From NCBI RefSeq assembly GCF_900217815.1, contig NZ_OBMT01000012.1, positions 38,624 through 102,623 on the forward strand: DNA of 64,000 bases, in the 5' to 3' direction. How positions within the stretch are numbered: position 1 is the stretch's first letter; each line of letters starts with the position of its first letter. The notes under the pieces were generated by a model. That model was not told the origin of the DNA and ran no database searches. It saw only the letters and a list, made by a program, of their open reading frames with translations. Of this stretch, positions 47,829-56,833 are shown piece by piece. Position numbers and translations under genes: made by a program. The stretch is from Rhodobacter maris. Its GTDB lineage: Bacteria > Pseudomonadota > Alphaproteobacteria > Rhodobacterales > Rhodobacteraceae.

Positions 47829-48416
47829 TTAACCGCGCGCGGCCTTGGTGGCGGCGCCCCACCAGGCGATATCGGCCAAAAGCGCTTTCGCCGAGCCTTC
47901 GATATGGCCGGCAATTTCCGACATTTCGCCATTGGCGCCGAGCGGAGAAATTGCCATGAAATCGCCGCCGCCAATGTGCACAGCATTGCGCACCGGCACC
48001 ATTTGCAGCTCAACCGCAATGGCGCGCAGATGCTCGACCGCGCGCCCCGCGCCCAGCCCGCCGTAACCCACGGCACCCATCGGCTTTTTCGCCCATTCGA
48101 CATAGGCCTGATCGAGCGCGTTTTTCAGCGCGCCGGTGATCGAGTGGTTATATTCGGCCGTCACGAAGATGTAGCCGTCGAATTCGGCCACTTTCTTTTG
48201 CCATTTCACCGCCTCGGGCGATTGCGAGGGGGCCCAGGCGTTCGAGGCGACCTCGTCGAAGAACGGCAGCTTGTAGTCGCGCAGATCGACGAGTTCGAAG
48301 CTGATTTCGGGATGTTGCGCTTTCGCAAAACCCAAAAACCACTGTGCGGGCTTGTCGGCCAGCCGGGTCGGGCGGGTCGAGGAGAGGATGATGGCGATTT
48401 TGAGTTCGTTGGACAT
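47829..48416 (-). CDS. NADPH-dependent FMN reductase family protein
   Basis: A 195-residue flavodoxin-fold oxidoreductase. The N-terminal strand and phosphate loop read LKIAIILSSTRPTRLADKPAQWF. The flavin contact region VTAEYNHSITGALKNALDQAYVEWAKKPMGAVGYGGLGAGRAVEHLR (about residues 81-127) is the family hallmark. It reduces FMN or quinones and azo-like substrates with NAD(P)H; the true substrate is unknown. It lies between cobS and cobT on the opposite strand, interrupting what is usually a contiguous pair. A long inverted repeat lies about 20 bases upstream of its ATG. Confidence 0.9.
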   Translation of the reverse strand: MSNELKIAIILSSTRPTRLADKPAQWFLGFAKAQHPEISFELVDLRDYKLPFFDEVASNAWAPSQSPEAVKWQKKVAEFDGYIFVTAEYNHSITGALKNALDQAYVEWAKKPMGAVGYGGLGAGRAVEHLRAIAVELQMVPVRNAVHIGGGDFMAISPLGANGEMSEIAGHIEGSAKALLADIAWWGAATKAARG

Positions 48417-48436
48417 GGAAACCTCCGCGGTCCGGA

Positions 48437-48464
48437 ATTTGTGCCCTCAATATCGCGCACAAAT
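48437..48464. promoter_or_regulatory. Inverted repeat operator candidate upstream of the FMN reductase
   Basis: ATTTGTGC (48437-48444) and GCACAAAT (48457-48464) are perfect inverted repeats separated by 12 bases, the geometry of a dimeric helix-turn-helix site with half-sites two turns apart. It lies 21 bases upstream of the FMN reductase ATG and could also affect cobT, which starts 130 bases to the right. FMN reductases of this type are often controlled by HxlR- or MarR-type sensors; none is adjacent. Confidence 0.55.
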
Positions 48465-48556
48465 GCCCCTTCGTCATACTGTTTTCTGCGCAACTGCGCA
48501 CATGATCCGTGCCCCGTTGCCCCGACCGGACGCACCCTCTCCGCCGCCGCCATACA

Positions 48557-48589
48557 GGTGCTTTACGCCGCGCTCCGGCGGTGCTTTAC
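48557..48589 (+). repeat. Direct repeat just upstream of cobT
   Basis: GGTGCTTTAC occurs at 48557-48566 and 48580-48589, 23 bases apart, the second ending eight bases before the cobT ATG. The spacer forms CGCCG-CGCT-CCGGCG. The repeat replaces the position of a normal ribosome binding site. Confidence 0.5.
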
Positions 48590-48596
48590 ATGAGCC

Positions 48597-50474
48597 ATGA
48601 CGAAGCCCAACGACAACCCCGCCGACCCGTTCAAGAAGGCCCTTGCCGAGGCCACGAAGACACTCGCCGAAACGCCTGAGATGACCGTGAGTTTCTCGGT
48701 CGATCCTTCCGGCGTATCGGGCGGGCAGATGCGGCTGCCGCAGGTGAGCCGGCGGATGACGCGCGACGAGGTGATGCTTGCGCGCGGCACGGGCGATGCG
48801 CTGGCTTTGCGCGAGCGCCACCATGATACCAAGGTGGCGGCACGCTACACCCCCACGGGCGAGATGGCGAAAAGCCTGTTCGACGCGATGGAGACCGCGC
48901 GTTGCGAAGCGCTTGGGGCGCGCGACATGCCGGGCACGCTCACCAATATCGACTTCAAGATCGGCCATGAGGCGGAGCGCAAGGGCTATGGCCAGATCCG
49001 CACGCAAGCCGAGGCGCCGCTCTCGGTGGCCGCGGGCTACCTTGTGCGCGAGATGGCAACGGGGCGCAAACTGCCCGCCGCCGCCGATCACGTGCTCGAC
49101 CTCTGGCGCGGGTTTCTGGAAGACAGCGCCGGGCAAGACCTTGAAAACGTGAGCCATGTGCTCTCTGATCAGGCGGCCTTCGCGCGCATGGCGCGCAAGG
49201 TGATCGCCGATCTCGGCTATGCCGATCAACTGGGCGACGACCCGGATGAAGAGCAAGGCGACGACAGCGAGGCCGAAGAGGCCGAGAATGACCCCGACGC
49301 GTCGAACGAGGATCGTTCGGAGGAGGATCAGGTCGAGGAGGACAGCGAGGCGACCTCCGAGCGCGCGCAGGAAGAGCAGCAGGACCAGACCCAGACCACG
49401 GTGAGTCAGGACGATCTCTCCGATCAGGAGCTCGGCGAAGAGGTGGAGATGCCGCAGGCGGATGCGCCGCTGGAGCCGCCGCCCCCCCCGCCGCACAGCC
49501 AGGCCGACCCGAATTACACCGTCTTCACCACTGAATTCGACGAGGAGATCCGCGCCGAGGATCTGGCCGAGCCGGTGGAGCTCGAACGGCTGCGCGCCTA
49601 TCTCGACACGCAGCTTGAGCCGCTCAAGGGCGCGGTGGCACGGCTTGCCAACAAGCTGCAGCGCCGTCTGCAGGCCCAGCAAAACCGGAGCTGGGAGTTT
49701 GACCGCGAGGAAGGCACGCTCGATGCGGGCCGGCTTGCCCGCGTGGTCGCAAACCCGACCACGCCGCTCTCCTTCAAGGTCGAGAAGGACACCCAATTCC
49801 GCGACACCTGCGTGACGCTGCTGCTTGACAACTCCGGCTCGATGCGCGGCCGGCCGATTTCCATCGCCGCGATCTGCGCCGATGTGCTGGCCCGCACGCT
49901 GGAGCGCTGCTCGGTCAAGGTCGAGATCCTCGGCTTCACCACCCGCGCCTGGAAAGGCGGGCAATCGCGCGAGCGCTGGCTTGCCGAGGGCCGCCCGCAG
50001 GCCCCGGGCCGCCTCAACGACCTGCGCCACATCATCTATAAAAGCGCCGATGCGCCCTGGCGCCGGGTGCGCTCGAACCTCGGGCTGATGATGAAAGAGG
50101 GCTTGCTCAAGGAAAACATCGACGGCGAGGCGCTCGAATGGGCCTACAAACGCGCCACCGCGCGCCCCGAGGCCCGCAAGATCCTGATGGTGATCTCGGA
50201 TGGCGCCCCGGTCGATGATTCAACGCTTTCGGTCAACCCCGCGATCTACCTTGAAAAACACCTGCGCGACGTGATCGCCATGGTGGAGCGCAAGCGCGCG
50301 GTCGAACTCATCGCCATCGGCATCGGCCATGATGTGACGCGCTACTATAGCCGCGCCGTCACCATCACCGATGTGGAGCAGCTCGCGGGCGCGATGACCG
50401 AGCAGCTCGCCGCGCTCTTTGACAGCGATCCCCGCGCCCGCGCCCGCGTTCTGGGCATGAAGAAGGCCGTCTAA
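48597..50474 (+). CDS. cobT: Aerobic cobaltochelatase subunit CobT
   Basis: A 625-residue partner of CobS. The N-terminal helical region is followed by a very acidic linker (about residues 210-300; runs such as [18 protein letters not shown]). The C-terminal von Willebrand A domain has the MIDAS motif [12 protein letters not shown] near residue 406, with [10 protein letters not shown] supplying further metal contacts. The complex couples ATP hydrolysis to cobalt insertion by CobN. No clear ribosome site precedes the ATG; the bases there are CTTTACATGAGCC. The aminopeptidase gene follows 17 bases after the stop on the same strand. Confidence 0.97.
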   Translation: MTKPNDNPADPFKKALAEATKTLAETPEMTVSFSVDPSGVSGGQMRLPQVSRRMTRDEVMLARGTGDALALRERHHDTKVAARYTPTGEMAKSLFDAMETARCEALGARDMPGTLTNIDFKIGHEAERKGYGQIRTQAEAPLSVAAGYLVREMATGRKLPAAADHVLDLWRGFLEDSAGQDLENVSHVLSDQAAFARMARKVIADLGYADQLGDDPDEEQGDDSEAEEAENDPDASNEDRSEEDQVEEDSEATSERAQEEQQDQTQTTVSQDDLSDQELGEEVEMPQADAPLEPPPPPPHSQADPNYTVFTTEFDEEIRAEDLAEPVELERLRAYLDTQLEPLKGAVARLANKLQRRLQAQQNRSWEFDREEGTLDAGRLARVVANPTTPLSFKVEKDTQFRDTCVTLLLDNSGSMRGRPISIAAICADVLARTLERCSVKVEILGFTTRAWKGGQSRERWLAEGRPQAPGRLNDLRHIIYKSADAPWRRVRSNLGLMMKEGLLKENIDGEALEWAYKRATARPEARKILMVISDGAPVDDSTLSVNPAIYLEKHLRDVIAMVERKRAVELIAIGIGHDVTRYYSRAVTITDVEQLAGAMTEQLAALFDSDPRARARVLGMKKAV

Positions 50475-50491
50475 CCCCTCCCGGAGGCAGC

Positions 50492-52291
50492 ATGTTTCAG
50501 GATTTCACCAGCCGCTCCACCCCGGATCTCGGCGCCGGGCGGTTGGCGCGGCTGCGCGCGGCTGCCACACAGGCGGGGCTTGCGGGCTTTCTCGTGCCGC
50601 GTGCCGATGCGCATCAGGGCGAATATGTCGCCGACTGCGATGCCCGCCTCGCCTGGCTCACCGGCTTCACTGGCTCGGCGGGCTTTTGCGTGGTGCTGCC
50701 CGAAATCGCGGGCGTCTTCGTTGATGGCCGCTACCGGGTGCAGGTGCGCGCCGAGGTGGACCTCGCCGCCTTCACCCCGGTCGACTGGCCCGAAACCAAA
50801 CTCGGCCCCTGGCTTTTGGAGCATTTCCCGCAGGGCGGGCGGATCGGCTTTGATCCGTGGTTGCACGCCCGCCGCGAGGTGGAGGAACTGCGCCGCACGC
50901 TCGCGGGCTCGCAGATCGAACTGGTCGAAAGCGCCAATCTTGTCGACGCCATCTGGGAGGATCGCCCTGCCCCGCCGATGGCGCCCGCACGGGTGCACCC
51001 GCTTGAGTTCGCGGGCGAACCGAGCGCCGCGAAGCGCGCCCGGCTGGGGCAAGGCCTTTCCACCCGTGGCGCCGAGGCGGCAGTGTTGACGCTGCCCGAT
51101 TCCATCGCCTGGCTTCTCAACATCCGCGGTGCCGATATCCCCCGCAACCCGGTGATGCAGGCTTTCGCGGTGCTCCATGCGAGCGGCCATCTGACGCTTT
51201 TTGCCGAAGGGGAGAAGCTCTCGCCCGCGCTGCGCACAGCCCTCGGCCCCGAGATCACCCTGCGCCCCGTTGCCGCTTTCGAGGCCGCCCTGCGCGCCCT
51301 CACCGGCCCGGTTCTGCTCGATCCGGCCACGGCGCCACATCAGGTTGGCCGCGAGCTTGAGGCTGCGGGCGTTGCGGTGATCTGGGGCGAGGATCCCTGC
51401 AGTCTGCCCAAGGCACGCAAAAACGCAGCCGAAGTCGCGGGGATGAAGGCCGCCCATATCCGCGATGCGGCCGCGCTCGTGGAATTTCTCGCCTGGCTCG
51501 ATGCGGAGGCGCCAAAAGGCCAGCTCACCGAGATTGATGTGGTCAAGGCGCTGGAGGAGGCCCGCCGCGGCACCGGCCAGCTTCTCGACATCAGCTTCGA
51601 CACGATCTGCGGCGCAGGCCCCAATGGCGCGATCGTCCATTACCGGGTGAGCGAGGCCACGAACCGCCGGGTCATCCCGGGCGAGCTCCTGCTGATCGAC
51701 AGCGGCGCGCAATACCCCGACGGCACCACCGATATCACCCGCACCATCGCGGTGGGCCCCCCGCCCGAAGGCGCGGCCGAAGCCTTCACCCGCGTGCTGC
51801 AGGGGATGATCGCGCTCTCGCGCGCTCGCTTCCCGCGGGGCCTTGCCGGGCGCGACCTCGACGCGCTCGCCCGCGCCGCGCTTTGGACGGCGGGGATGGA
51901 TTACGACCACGGCACCGGCCATGGCGTCGGCGCTGCGCTTTGCGTGCACGAAGGCCCGGCGCGGATCTCGCGGATCTCGGAAGTGGCGCTTGCCCCCGGC
52001 ATGATTCTCTCGAACGAGCCCGGCCATTACCGGGAGGGGCATTGGGGGATCCGGATCGAGAACCTGCTCCTCGTCGAGGAGGCCCCGAAAATCGATGGCG
52101 GGCGCGACCATCTGGGTTTTGCCACCCTGACGTTCGTGCCGATCGACCGCCGCCTGATCGTCACCGGAATGCTCAGCCCCGCCGAACGCGCCTGGCTCGA
52201 CAGCTATCACGCTGCCGTCTTCACCCGCATCGGCCCGCTCACCGCGGCCCCGGTGCGCGTCTGGCTGAAAGCCGCCTGCGCCCCGCTCTGA
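50492..52291 (+). CDS. Aminopeptidase P family protein (Xaa-Pro aminopeptidase-like)
   Basis: A 599-residue M24B metallopeptidase with two creatinase-type N-terminal domains and a C-terminal pita-bread domain, the long eukaryote-like APP1 architecture. Metal ligands are visible as LLIDSGAQYPDGTTDITRT (two aspartates), DYDHGTGHGVGAALCVHEGP (histidine), LSNEPGHYREGHWGIRIENLLLV (glutamates). It removes N-terminal residues before proline. Cytoplasmic, no signal. CCCGGAGG lies just before the ATG, 17 bases after cobT, so the two are probably cotranscribed although functionally unrelated. Confidence 0.93.
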   Translation: MFQDFTSRSTPDLGAGRLARLRAAATQAGLAGFLVPRADAHQGEYVADCDARLAWLTGFTGSAGFCVVLPEIAGVFVDGRYRVQVRAEVDLAAFTPVDWPETKLGPWLLEHFPQGGRIGFDPWLHARREVEELRRTLAGSQIELVESANLVDAIWEDRPAPPMAPARVHPLEFAGEPSAAKRARLGQGLSTRGAEAAVLTLPDSIAWLLNIRGADIPRNPVMQAFAVLHASGHLTLFAEGEKLSPALRTALGPEITLRPVAAFEAALRALTGPVLLDPATAPHQVGRELEAAGVAVIWGEDPCSLPKARKNAAEVAGMKAAHIRDAAALVEFLAWLDAEAPKGQLTEIDVVKALEEARRGTGQLLDISFDTICGAGPNGAIVHYRVSEATNRRVIPGELLLIDSGAQYPDGTTDITRTIAVGPPPEGAAEAFTRVLQGMIALSRARFPRGLAGRDLDALARAALWTAGMDYDHGTGHGVGAALCVHEGPARISRISEVALAPGMILSNEPGHYREGHWGIRIENLLLVEEAPKIDGGRDHLGFATLTFVPIDRRLIVTGMLSPAERAWLDSYHAAVFTRIGPLTAAPVRVWLKAACAPL

Positions 52292-52470
52292 GCACGTTGC
52301 GCTGCGGCCTGTTTGCGGACAGGAAGACGAACGGGCGCCGGGCAGCCCGGGCCGGGGGACGAGACCAAACCGGGCGCGCGGCAGGCCGTCATCAGAGTAT
52401 CACGGCGCCCTTATTGTTTCTTTGTTCTTGAATCATGGATCCCCAAAACGCCTCTGCCGGATTTTCGGGG

Positions 52471-52490
52471 GGCTTGTTGCGCTAATCACG
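52471..52490. mobile_element. Terminal inverted repeat remnant of the second IS5-family element
   Basis: GGCTTGTTGCGCTAATCACG closely resembles IS903/IS5-type ends (GGCTTTGTTGC...AAATC). It lies 31 bases outside the stop of the transposase remnant at 52522, nearly the same geometry as at 45598-45652. The bases from 52292 to 52470 hold no gene I can support. Confidence 0.55.
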
Positions 52491-52521
52491 GCGTAAGTGG
52501 CTGCTTCTTTCCCGCTCAGCT

Positions 52522-52800
52522 TCAGGCGATGGCGTCGATCTCGGCCCTTCCGAGAGCCGAGCCGAGGTTCATGATCGCAATGCGGATCTGGATTTCGACA
52601 GTTTGTCGATCGAGACCTCGTGGCATGATCCGTTCACCGAAACGCGTCAGACGGTTCATTTGAACGTCGATGCGACTTCGGAGGTGATAGCTGACCCATT
52701 TCTTCCAGATCGTTCGGCCCGGACATCGGTCGGCTCGCAATATCTCGCCTCGCGTGATAGCGGGGGCGCGATAGCGGCGCGGCTCGGACGATGCCTTGAT
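52522..52800 (-). pseudogene. IS5-family transposase, C-terminal remnant
   Basis: The minus strand encodes ITRGEILRADRCPGRTIWKK, then WVSYHLRSRIDVQMNRLT, then FGERIMPRGLDRQTVEIQIRIAIMN, ending at a stop at 52522. This is the C-terminal quarter of an IS5-type transposase, collinear with the remnant at 45652. An in-frame stop interrupts the sequence near 52810, and the earlier part of the gene, including two of the catalytic aspartates, is absent. It is not functional. Confidence 0.75.
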
Positions 52801-52838
52801 CGCTCATTTCCAGCGCAGACGGAGCAGCAACCTATGGC

Positions 52839-55286
52839 TCAGGCGCGCGGGCGGCTGGATTTGGGGTCATACAGCGGCGCGAGGCTGGCTTCGGCTTCGA
52901 AGATCCGCCCCGCCACGTCGATACTGTAGCTTGCCCCCAGCAGCTCCGCCGCCGTTTCATCGGTGCGGCAGGGCACATAGCCCAGTCCGATCGCGGTCCC
53001 CAGCGCATGGCCGTAATTGCCCGAGGTAAGCTGGCCGACGATGCGCCCATCGCGCAAGATCGGCTCGTTGTGGAACAAAAGCGGCTCGGGGTCGGTCAGG
53101 CGGAACTGCACCAGCCGCCGCGTCAGCCCCGCCGCGCGCTTGCGCAACACCGCCTCGCGGCCGAGGAAATCGCCTTTCTCCGGCTTCACCGCAAAGCCCA
53201 GCCCGGCTTCCAGCACATGATCTTCGTCAGTGATGTCATGGCCGAAGTGGCGATAGGCCTTCTCGATCCGGCAACTGTCCATCGCATGCAGCCCGCAAAG
53301 CTTTAGCCCGACCGCTTCGCCCGCCTCTATCAGCGTCTCGAACACATGCGCGGCCTGATCGGTGGGGATGTAAAGTTCCCAGCCCAGCTCACCCACATAG
53401 GTGACCCGATGCGCCCGCGAGAGACCCATGCCGATCTCGATTTCGCGCGCCATGCCAAAGGGATGCGCGGCGTTCGAGAAATCATCTGGCGAGACGAGGC
53501 GCATCAGGTCGCGCGCGCGCGGGCCCATGATCGGCAGCACGGCTTCGGCCGAGGTGACATCGGTGATCGTCACCCAGTCCTCGCCCAGATGGCGGCGCAG
53601 CCAGACTAGATCGCGGTGCAGCGTGGCGCCCGGCACGACAAGGAAAAAGGCGGTTTCGCTCAGCCGTGTGACAGTCAGGTCGGCCTCGATCCCGCCCTTC
53701 GCGTTCAGCATCTGGGTGTAGACGATGCGGCCCGGGGCGACATCGACGTCATTGGCGCAGAGCCGCTGCAAGAAGGCCACCGCGTCGCGCCCCTCGACGC
53801 GGATCTTGCCAAACGAGCTCATGTCGAGAAGCCCCACGCCCTCGCGCAAGGCCAAATGCTCGGCGCGCTGGTTCTCGAACCAGTTCTGCCGCTTCCAACT
53901 CAGGCGATACTCCCGCTCCTGCCCCGCGCGCGCAAACCAGTTCGCGCGTTCCCAGCCCGCCACCTCGCCAAAGACCGCACCGCGCGCCTTGAGGTGCTCG
54001 TGCAGGGGTGAACGGCGGATGCCCCGCGCGGTCGCCATCTGCCGATAGGGAAAATGGTCGGCATAAAGCAGGCCGAGCGTCTCGCTGACCCGTTCCTTGA
54101 GATAGCGCCGGTTGCGCTGGAACGGCTGCGCGCGGCGGATATCGACGTCCCACAGATCAAAGGGCGGCGCGCCATCGTGCATCCACTGCGCCAAAGCCAT
54201 CCCCGCGCCGCCCGAGGAGACGATGCCGATCGAATTATACCCGGCCGCCACCCAATAGCCGCCGAGGTTAGGCGCCTCGCCCAGATAATAGCGGTCGTCA
54301 GGGGTGAAGCTTTCCGGGCCGTTGAAGAAAGTGTGGATGCCCGCCTCGGCCAGCATCGGCATCCGCGCCACGGCCTGCTCAAGGATCGGCTCGAAATGGT
54401 CGACATCCTCGGGCAGCTGGTCGAAACAGAACGCCTCGGGAATGCCACTCATCCCCCAGGGCTTGGCCTTGGGCTCGAACGCGCCCAAGAGAATTTTCCC
54501 TGCATCTTCCTTGTAATAGGCGCATTCGTCGGGCACCCGCAGCACCGGCAACTGCGCCAGACCCGGGATGGTTTCGGTGACGATGTAGAAATGTTCGCAG
54601 GCATGCAGCGGCAGCGTGACGCCGTTTTGCGCCGCCAGATCGCGCCCCCACATGCCGCCGCAATTGACCACATGATCGGCGGCGATATGGCCGCGCTCGG
54701 CCCCCATTTCCCAGTCAACCCCTGTCACCCGGCCGTCAGCAGTCGTGACTTTTGTCACCTTCACCTGCTCGATGATCCGCGCCCCCGCCATCCGCGCGCC
54801 CTTCGCCAAGGCCAGCGCGATATTGCCGGGGTCGGCCTGCCCGTCGCCCGGCAGATGCACCCCCGCCACCACGCTCTCGATGTTGAGATGCGGATACATC
54901 GCCAGCACCTCAGCGGGGGAAAGTTCGTTCACCTCAACGCCAAAGGCGCGCGCCAGCGCGGCCTGGCGCAAGATCTCCTCGCGCCGCTCCTCGCTCAGCG
55001 CCACGGTGATCGAACCGCAGCGCCGGAGCCCGGTGGCAAGCCCGGTTTCCGCCTCGAGCCGACCGTAGAGATCGGCGGAATATTTCGCGAGCCGGGTCAT
55101 GTTCTGGCTCGCACGCAATTGCCCGATCAGCCCCGCCGCATGCCAAGTGGTGCCCGAGGTGAGCTGCTTGCGCTCAAGCAAAACGATGTCGGTCCAGCCG
55201 AGTTTGGCAAGATGATAGGCGACCGAGCAGCCCGAGATGCCGCCTCCGATAATGACGACGCGGGCTTTGGCGGGAAGGTCGGGCAT
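52839..55286 (-). CDS. FAD-dependent dimethylglycine/sarcosine dehydrogenase-like protein with GcvT domains
   Basis: An 815-residue two-part enzyme. The N-terminal DAO-type FAD domain (residues 1-400) has VVIIGGGISGCSVAYHLAKLGW and SGTTWHAAGLIGQLR, whose histidine is the site of covalent FAD attachment in this family. The C-terminal half (about 430-800) is a GcvT-like folate-binding aminomethyltransferase domain with YVGELGWELYIPTDQA, DSCRIEKAYRHFGHDIT and FLGREAVLRKR. Relatives oxidatively demethylate dimethylglycine, sarcosine or similar and hand the C1 unit to tetrahydrofolate. It is divergent from an HTH-cupin regulator, with repeated operator-like sequences in the 167-base gap. Confidence 0.9.
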   Translation of the reverse strand: MPDLPAKARVVIIGGGISGCSVAYHLAKLGWTDIVLLERKQLTSGTTWHAAGLIGQLRASQNMTRLAKYSADLYGRLEAETGLATGLRRCGSITVALSEERREEILRQAALARAFGVEVNELSPAEVLAMYPHLNIESVVAGVHLPGDGQADPGNIALALAKGARMAGARIIEQVKVTKVTTADGRVTGVDWEMGAERGHIAADHVVNCGGMWGRDLAAQNGVTLPLHACEHFYIVTETIPGLAQLPVLRVPDECAYYKEDAGKILLGAFEPKAKPWGMSGIPEAFCFDQLPEDVDHFEPILEQAVARMPMLAEAGIHTFFNGPESFTPDDRYYLGEAPNLGGYWVAAGYNSIGIVSSGGAGMALAQWMHDGAPPFDLWDVDIRRAQPFQRNRRYLKERVSETLGLLYADHFPYRQMATARGIRRSPLHEHLKARGAVFGEVAGWERANWFARAGQEREYRLSWKRQNWFENQRAEHLALREGVGLLDMSSFGKIRVEGRDAVAFLQRLCANDVDVAPGRIVYTQMLNAKGGIEADLTVTRLSETAFFLVVPGATLHRDLVWLRRHLGEDWVTITDVTSAEAVLPIMGPRARDLMRLVSPDDFSNAAHPFGMAREIEIGMGLSRAHRVTYVGELGWELYIPTDQAAHVFETLIEAGEAVGLKLCGLHAMDSCRIEKAYRHFGHDITDEDHVLEAGLGFAVKPEKGDFLGREAVLRKRAAGLTRRLVQFRLTDPEPLLFHNEPILRDGRIVGQLTSGNYGHALGTAIGLGYVPCRTDETAAELLGASYSIDVAGRIFEAEASLAPLYDPKSSRPRA

Positions 55287-55332
55287 GGCGACTCCGGGGC
55301 TGAGGGGATGGCTCAGCTAGCCACCCCATAAA

Positions 55333-55384
55333 TGAAATTTCAAGATAAAATTTCACTCAGGAGTTTTCGTGATGCCGAATTTCA
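55333..55384. promoter_or_regulatory. Operator-like AAATTTCA repeats between DMGDH-like gene and regulator
   Basis: TGAAATTTCA (55333-55342) is a perfect palindrome. TAAAATTTCA (55346-55355) is a near copy 13 bases on, and a partial third copy GAATTTCA lies at 55377-55384. The repeats stand out in GC-rich DNA, lie 50 to 100 bases from both divergent starts, and are likely sites for the adjacent HTH-cupin protein. Confidence 0.6.
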
Positions 55385-55453
55385 CCCTGCTTCGCCGCAT
55401 GCCTTGAGCTTTTCACCCGCTTTCGGCAGGATGGGGCGCGAAAGGGACCCCTT

Positions 55454-56008
55454 ATGAGCCATCATGTCGGCGAAGATATCCGCGCGTTGCGCAAAACGCG
55501 CAGCCTCACGCTCAAGCAGCTTGCCGCCGAAGTTGGGCGCTCGGTCGGCTGGCTCAGCCAGATCGAGCGCGGCCAGACCACCCCTTCGGTGCGCGACCTC
55601 GGGCTTCTGGCCGAGCGGCTCGGCGTCAACATCAGCTTCTTCTTCCGCTCCTCGGGGCGCGCGCTGCAAGAACAGGGGCTGGTGCTGCGCGCCGCCGACC
55701 GCCCGATGATCGGCTCGGCGGAAACCGGGCTGACCGAGGAGCTGCTCTCGCCCACGCTGGGCGGCAGTTTCGAGATGATCCGCTCGGTCTTCGCGCCGGG
55801 ATCCTCCAGCGACGGGCCGTTCAAACCCTGCGAGCGCGAAGATGGCGGGGTGCTGCTCTCGGGCGCCCTCACGCTGATCATCGGGCAAACCGAGATCGCC
55901 CTTGCCCCCGGCGACAGCTTCCAGTTCACCGGCGCCGATTACGGCTGGCGCAACGAAGGCCCGGAGCCGGCAGAGGTGATCTGGATCGTCTCGCCGCCGA
56001 TTTACTAG
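55454..56008 (+). CDS. XRE-family transcriptional regulator with C-terminal cupin domain
   Basis: A 184-residue regulator. Residues 7-65 are an XRE helix-turn-helix (IRALRKTRSLTLKQLAAEVGRSVGWLSQIERGQTTPSVRDL). Residues 110-180 form a cupin sensor domain with EDGGVLLSGALTLIIGQTEIALAPGDSFQFTG. This architecture (PuuR/SutR-like) normally represses or activates a neighbouring catabolic gene in response to a small ligand. The divergent DMGDH-like gene is the obvious target. There is no strong ribosome site before the ATG at 55454 beyond AAAGGGAC. Confidence 0.9.
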   Translation: MSHHVGEDIRALRKTRSLTLKQLAAEVGRSVGWLSQIERGQTTPSVRDLGLLAERLGVNISFFFRSSGRALQEQGLVLRAADRPMIGSAETGLTEELLSPTLGGSFEMIRSVFAPGSSSDGPFKPCEREDGGVLLSGALTLIIGQTEIALAPGDSFQFTGADYGWRNEGPEPAEVIWIVSPPIY

Positions 56009-56027
56009 GCGGAAGCGCCCCCCGCTT

Positions 56028-56150
56028 TCAGCCCTTGCTCAGCCCGAGCTGGCGCGGAAAGATCCCGTCGTTGGCGTCGAACGTCTCCTTGGCCAGCATG
56101 TCGAGCCGGAAAGTCAGCCGTTCGCGCGGGAAGGGTTTTTTCATCTGCAT
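56028..56150 (-). pseudogene. Truncated MarR-like regulator, N-terminal fragment
   Basis: Forty codons beginning MQMKKPFPRE, continuing RLTFRLDMLAKETFDANDGIF and ending PRQLGLSKG at a stop. The pattern (RLTFRLDxLAKxxxDANxxIFxxxLGLS) is the first helix pair of MarR-type regulators, and a GGATCG ribosome site precedes the ATG. The DNA-binding winged helix that should follow is missing, so this is a stub left by deletion. It could also be a small unrelated peptide; I consider a dead MarR more likely. Confidence 0.45.
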
Positions 56151-56188
56151 CGATCCTTTTCGGCGCCGACCGGCTGGGCCGTCTGCGC

Positions 56189-56640
56189 ATGGTGATGTGG
56201 GGTTTCGTGCTCCCGATCCTCGGCTCGGTGAAAACTTATTGCGAGGGGCACGGCGCGGCAGCGGGCAATCAGCCTGTGGTCGATGGGGGCGTGGCGCGGG
56301 CCGGGCTTTGCCGCGCTGTTCGGCGGGCTGACGGCGCAGGCGGCGGGCACAGCATCGTCGCCTCGATCCCCTCGGGCGGGGGCGAGAAGGCAATTGGGCT
56401 GCGTGCCGATTTCGACGCCCTGCCGTGGAAATCGCAAATCCCCGGTCGGGTGCATCTGTACGGCCATGACGGCCATAGGGTGATGCTTCCCGGCGCGGCG
56501 CACTATCTGCCCGAGACGCGCAATTCCAACGGCACGGTCACGGTGAACAACGCAACGCCGAAATCGTCGAAAAGAGGGAGACAGGATGCCATGACAGGCC
56601 CCCGGTCGGCCCGACTTCGCGCATAGCGACGACAATTGCA
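56189..56640 (+). pseudogene. Decayed M20 peptidase/amidohydrolase
   Basis: The frame 56189-56626 shows, in order, GGGEKAIGLRADFDALP, the metal-binding HLYGHDGHRVMLPGAAHYLPETRN, and NGTVTVN. These match M20D aminoacylase/amidohydrolases (IGLRADMDALP..., HACGHDGHTxMLLGAARYLxETRN). The cysteine of the usual CGHDGH is already replaced by tyrosine. The N-terminal substrate region is unrecognisable, and the C-terminal two thirds, including the dimerisation domain, are absent before a stop at 56624-56626. The following 200 bases contain no further support. It sits directly upstream of the AGCS symporter. Confidence 0.7.
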
Positions 56641-56833
56641 CCTCACAACTGTTTTTTCGCAGCCACTTCTGGCCGGGGCCTGTGATGAATCGTCGGGTTG
56701 CACTTGGAACCCGCACGACCATAAGGGAGGGGCGCGAACAACAGCACAAGATCCCGGCGACGCAAGGCACGTCGCCCACCGGCCGGTTTTCTGCCGAAGA
56801 CCGCAGTGCGAGGGACAAGAAGGAGACTGGCGT

